Assembly: GCA_003133425.1 (NCBI GenBank)
Contig: PKXI01000319.1
Location: 1-8,295, forward strand
Direction of reading: 5' to 3'
DNA: 8,295 bases
Origin: Acidobacteriaceae bacterium
GTDB lineage: Bacteria; Acidobacteriota; Terriglobia; Terriglobales; Acidobacteriaceae
The notes beneath the pieces are model-generated. The model had not been told where the DNA came from, did not search any database, and was given only the letters and a program-made list of their open reading frames with translations. The position numbers were made by a program, and so were the translations under genes. Positions 6,142-8,295 of the stretch are shown piece by piece (position 1 is the stretch's first letter; every line of letters begins with the position of its first letter).

Positions 6142-7146
6142 CTAGAAGTTTTCTTCCTTGCTCCCTGAGAGGAGGCTCTGCTCGTCGGCAAGAGTCAGAC
6201 GTACGAGGCCGCCGACGATGTAGGAGGAGGGGTGCTGGCTGGTGTAGTAGTGGCGCACCTGGAGCTCGCCCAGAAGACCGATGGCGAGCATCTGGATGCC
6301 GGATACGAAGAGCACCGAACCGATGACAAACATGGCGCCATGATGATGTATAAGGTCCATGCTGGGGTCGAGAATCTTCATCCCCAGCAGCAGGACTCCC
6401 ATGAAGCAGCCTCCCATCATGCCCAACAGGCCGAATCCGCCGAAGAAGTGGAGCGGGCTGCTCATGTACTTGAGCAGGAAGCGGATGGTCAGAAGGTCAA
6501 AGAAGACGCGGAAGGTGCGGCCGATGCCATAGTGGCTCTTGCCCCACTCGCGATTTACGTTGCGGATTGGAACCTCGCAGATGGAAGCGCCATACCAACT
6601 TGCAAGGGCAGGAATGAAGCGGTGCATCTCGCCATAGAGCGGAATATTGTGAATGACCTCGCGGCGATAGGCCTTGAATGTGGTGCCGAAGTCATGGATA
6701 TCGACGCCGGAGAGTTTGGCCATCAGCCAGTTTGCGCAACGAGAGGGAATGCGGCGCAAGATGAAATTGTCGATACGGTCCTTGCGCCACCCAGACACGA
6801 CATCGTATCCCTCATCGAGCTTTTGGATGAAGGCGGGAATGTCGTTGGGGTCGTGCTGCAGGTCGCCGTCCATGGCCAGGATGAACTCGCCGCAGGCATG
6901 ATCGAAGCCAGCGGACAGAGCCGAGGTCTGGCCAAAGTTGCGGCGCAGCTTGACCACAAGGACGCGGCTGTCGACTGCGGCAATTTCTTCGAGGAGCTTG
7001 TAGGTGCGGTCCTTGGAACCGTCGTCAACAAGCACCATCTCAAAGCTGTCGCCCACCTGTTCCATTACCTGCTTCAGACGGGCATATAAGACGGTGACGT
7101 TCTCCTCTTCATTGTGTAGGGGCACAACAATGGAGTATTTCGCCAT
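6142..7146 (-). CDS. GT2 family glycosyltransferase with two C-terminal membrane helices (polyprenyl-phosphate sugar transferase type)
   Basis: The 334-residue inner-membrane enzyme probably moves a sugar from a nucleotide-sugar to a polyprenyl phosphate (DPM1/GtrB/ArnC-like branch), for cell-envelope glycan or lipid modification. The GT-A domain opens with YSIVVPLHNEEENV (4-17). It then has VDDGSKDRT (40-48), the NFGQTSALSAGFDHA loop (70-84) and DGDLQHDP (93-100), whose D93-x-D95 binds metal and nucleotide. FGTTFKAYRREV follows as acceptor-side motif. Two transmembrane helices lie at about 235-257 and 270-294, with a short cytoplasmic tail (LRE/LGELQVRHYY region and beyond). Length and order match the two-helix GtrB-like type. 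The ATG at 7146 agrees with the family's start, although no clear ribosome binding site precedes it. It is the first gene of the minus-strand group, 178 or more bases from the next ORF. The 11-bp direct repeat lies 44-64 bases upstream. Confidence 0.93.
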   Translation of the reverse strand: MAKYSIVVPLHNEEENVTVLYARLKQVMEQVGDSFEMVLVDDGSKDRTYKLLEEIAAVDSRVLVVKLRRNFGQTSALSAGFDHACGEFILAMDGDLQHDPNDIPAFIQKLDEGYDVVSGWRKDRIDNFILRRIPSRCANWLMAKLSGVDIHDFGTTFKAYRREVIHNIPLYGEMHRFIPALASWYGASICEVPIRNVNREWGKSHYGIGRTFRVFFDLLTIRFLLKYMSSPLHFFGGFGLLGMMGGCFMGVLLLGMKILDPSMDLIHHHGAMFVIGSVLFVSGIQMLAIGLLGELQVRHYYTSQHPSSYIVGGLVRLTLADEQSLLSGSKEENF

Positions 7147-7189
7147 AGTATTCAGGTAGACGGAAAACTGGCGATGTAAGACTACGTTG

Positions 7190-7210
7190 TTTCATAAGGT
7201 TTTCATAAGG
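7190..7210. promoter_or_regulatory. Two direct repeats with 11-bp period, Pho-box-like, upstream of the glycosyltransferase
   Basis: TTTCATAAGG occurs at 7190-7199 and again at 7201-7210, separated by one T, so the period is 11 bp. Tandem half-sites one helical turn apart are typical of PhoB/OmpR-family regulators, and the TTTCATA core resembles the TGTCATA half-site of the E. coli Pho box. On the minus strand the site lies 44-64 bases before the glycosyltransferase ATG, a suitable activator position. A weak -10-like TTACAT lies at 7174-7179. It could also serve the divergent thpR gene. The regulator assignment is inference. Confidence 0.45.
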
Positions 7211-7295
7211 ATATCGGCCGTACGGCGCCTCACTTGAACCCGAGCTTGTCGTGTTAGGTACCCGCGCCTGCGACACACACACTTCGAAAGGGTGA

Positions 7296-7314
7296 ACTAC
7301 TATATTTTGTAGTC
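7296..7314 (+). promoter_or_regulatory. Inverted repeat over a -10-like element at the thpR start (BlaI/MecI-like operator candidate)
   Basis: ACTAC (7296-7300) and GTAGT (7309-7313) are a perfect inverted repeat. A second alignment, ACTATA (7299-7304) and TGTAGT (7308-7313) with a 3-base centre, matches at 5 of 6 positions and resembles BlaI/MecI-type sites built on TACA/TGTA half-sites. TATATT (7301-7306) inside it could be the -10 of thpR, but no good -35 is seen. Binding here would block transcription of thpR. The regulator is inferred only. Confidence 0.4.
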
Positions 7315-7331
7315 GTGTGAGTCAAGCAGAT

Positions 7332-7883
7332 ATGCGTCTGTTCGTTGGAATCCCGCTTTCGCCTGCGGTCCTCTCCGAACTCACGACCGTCGTGGCGCGC
7401 CTCAGGTCAAACAGCGATGGCCTGCGCTGGATGGCGCCGGAGTCATGGCACATCACTCTCCAGTTTCTGGGCAACACCGAGCCGGAAAAGTTGAGCTGCC
7501 TTGTTGTTCGCCTCGGTGAAGTGCGTTCCCCGGCCGTCCCGGTTCATCTCACACAGTTGGGTTACTTCGATCGCGCCGGCGTCTTCTATGCCGATATCAA
7601 ACTCGCTCCTGAGCTAGTCGCCCTCGCCGAGCGCATCACGGTAGCCACCGCCGTCTGCGGTTTCGTCCCCGAGGTCCGCCCATTCCATCCCCACATCACG
7701 CTCGCCCGCGCCGCAGGTCATGGCCGAGGCCAGCCACTCCGCACCCTTGAACGGCGACTCCTCAGCCAACCCACTTTCACTCGCTTCGTGGCGCCCGGGT
7801 TTCTTCTTTACGAAAGCCACCTCTCTCCCGCCGGCGCAACCTACGAAGTCCGCCACCGCTTCCCGCTCGGCATTCTCGCCTGA
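7332..7883 (+). CDS. thpR: RNA 2',3'-cyclic phosphodiesterase (2H phosphoesterase, 2'-5' RNA ligase family)
   Basis: This is a cytosolic 2H-superfamily enzyme that opens 2',3'-cyclic phosphate ends of RNA; family members also show 2'-5' RNA ligase activity in vitro. Counted from GTG 7317, both catalytic HxTx motifs are present: H45-I-T47 in WHITLQFLG and H126-I-T128 in FHPHITLAR. The N-terminal MRLFVGIPL strand and the final LYESHLSPAGATYEV strand, with its conserved S-x-L, are standard for ThpR. Length (183 or 188 residues) is normal. Two starts are possible. ATG 7332 gives the family-typical MRLFVGIP beginning and is preferred. GTG 7317 adds five residues (MSQAD). Neither has a convincing ribosome binding site, and if the -10-like TATATT at 7301-7306 is real the GTG would be almost leaderless. 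It is transcribed away from the glycosyltransferase. I see no clear terminator after the stop at 7881-7883. Confidence 0.9.
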   Translation: MRLFVGIPLSPAVLSELTTVVARLRSNSDGLRWMAPESWHITLQFLGNTEPEKLSCLVVRLGEVRSPAVPVHLTQLGYFDRAGVFYADIKLAPELVALAERITVATAVCGFVPEVRPFHPHITLARAAGHGRGQPLRTLERRLLSQPTFTRFVAPGFLLYESHLSPAGATYEVRHRFPLGILA

Positions 7884-7954
7884 CGGGCACTCGGCTCCTG
7901 AGTCTCTCCATACGCCATTAGTCCGCCAGCCGCACAGTCAACAAAGTCGCAGAA

Positions 7955-8209
7955 AAGCCACGCATTTGGCGCGCATTAAGCCCTATTTTGCCCCATTTAG
8001 GCCTTATTTGGTCGGTTCTTGGGTAATTACAGACGACCCTTCCCTCATTGACGGAACCTTGTAAGCAGCCGTTTCGCAAAATCGGGTGGCAGGAAGGGTC
8101 AACCCCTCAAAGAAGTGCAACCTTATAAGCGAACATTTGGCGCAGAATCGCAACCTTCTAAGCCACCATTTGGCGCCTTCGCGGAACCATATAAGCGAAC
8201 ATTTCGCGA
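7955..8209 (+). repeat. Degenerate non-coding repeat array, seven copies, last three at an exact 33-bp period
   Basis: The core reads about TAAGCSAACATTTGGCGC, usually preceded by AACCTTN. Clear copies begin at 8055 (AACCTTGTAAGCAGCCG), 8119 (AACCTTATAAGCGAACATTT), 8152 (AACCTTCTAAGCCACCATTT) and 8185 (AACCATATAAGCGAACATTT). Starts at 8119, 8152 and 8185 are 33 bp apart, and the copies at 8152 and 8185 each match that at 8119 at 22 of 25 positions. The copy at 8055 is followed by a similar AAAATCGG spacer. More decayed copies are AAGCCACGCATTTGGCGC (7955-7972) and a 20-bp tandem pair at 7974-7993 and 7994-8013 (14 of 20 identical). All have the same orientation. Nothing else is recognised in 7884-8295, except an open frame running off the window through the last three copies. 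Confidence 0.75.
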
Positions 8210-8295
8210 GCCCGAATACTAACGCGATCCGATATTCGAGGGCGCCTCAAGTCCCGTCCGCCGCGCCGGATGAGATCTGCAATTCAAGCTGTTCA

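Noticed and set aside
5817..6326. 169-codon plus-strand ORF in the gap and over the 3' end of the glycosyltransferase
   Set aside because: No known motif, an arginine-rich end produced by antisense reading of the glycosyltransferase, and no ribosome binding site.
6232..7089. 285-codon plus-strand ORF opposite the glycosyltransferase
   Set aside because: Antisense shadow; the minus strand carries all GT2 motifs.
7720..8064. 114-codon plus-strand ORF overlapping the end of thpR
   Set aside because: Out of frame with thpR over half its length, proline/serine-rich low-information sequence, no start signal.
7955..8209. CRISPR array
   Set aside because: A 33-bp period leaves no room for a repeat plus a unique spacer, copies are degenerate, and there are no cas genes.

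Overview
The window looks like chromosomal DNA from a GC-rich soil-type bacterium, most plausibly an Acidobacteriota (Terriglobia-like). This is an inference from the gene mix: a sulfatase, a Rieske/cytochrome b/multihaem cytochrome c cluster, a CurA-type reductase and a DUF4126 protein. No rRNA or other marker gene is present to prove it. There are no tRNAs, CRISPR arrays, transposases or integrases.

Layout. Positions 3-332 (+) hold the C-terminal end of an arylsulfatase-type protein. Positions 548-4025 (+) form a respiratory block: a small periplasmic mono-haem cytochrome c (548-868), a 364-base gap with a CRP/FNR-type palindrome inside a recognisable promoter (about 1034-1062), then a tight three-gene operon. 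That operon is a Rieske iron-sulfur protein (1233-1694), a b6-like cytochrome b with a fused subunit-IV-like part (1697-2776), and a nine-haem cytochrome c with a C-terminal membrane anchor (2757-4025). A strong hairpin terminator at 4054-4079 sits between this operon and a convergent minus-strand group. The minus-strand group, in order of transcription, is a GT2 polyprenyl-phosphate-type glycosyltransferase (7146-6142), a doubtful 61-codon ORF, a CurA-like NADP-dependent oxidoreductase (5781-4771) and a DUF4126 membrane protein (4694-4083). A divergent plus-strand gene for the RNA 2',3'-cyclic phosphodiesterase ThpR starts near 7317-7332. The intergenic region between it and the glycosyltransferase holds an 11-bp-period direct repeat and a BlaI-like inverted repeat. 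The last 412 bases have no recognisable gene, but carry a degenerate repeat family whose last three copies lie exactly 33 bp apart.

How the genes work together. The Rieske, cytochrome b and nonahaem proteins should form a quinol:cytochrome c oxidoreductase in which a multihaem cytochrome replaces cytochrome c1 or f. The Rieske protein lacks the serine that raises redox potential in ubiquinol-type enzymes. Cytochrome b lacks the cysteine that anchors the extra haem in b6f-type complexes. Both points fit a low-potential, probably menaquinol-oxidising variant. The small cytochrome c upstream is a candidate soluble electron acceptor. The CRP/FNR-type site suggests control by redox, oxygen, NO or a nucleotide signal.

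The items most worth a second look are the complex III variant, the terminal repeat array, and the two unexplained operator-like repeats in the glycosyltransferase/thpR intergenic region.
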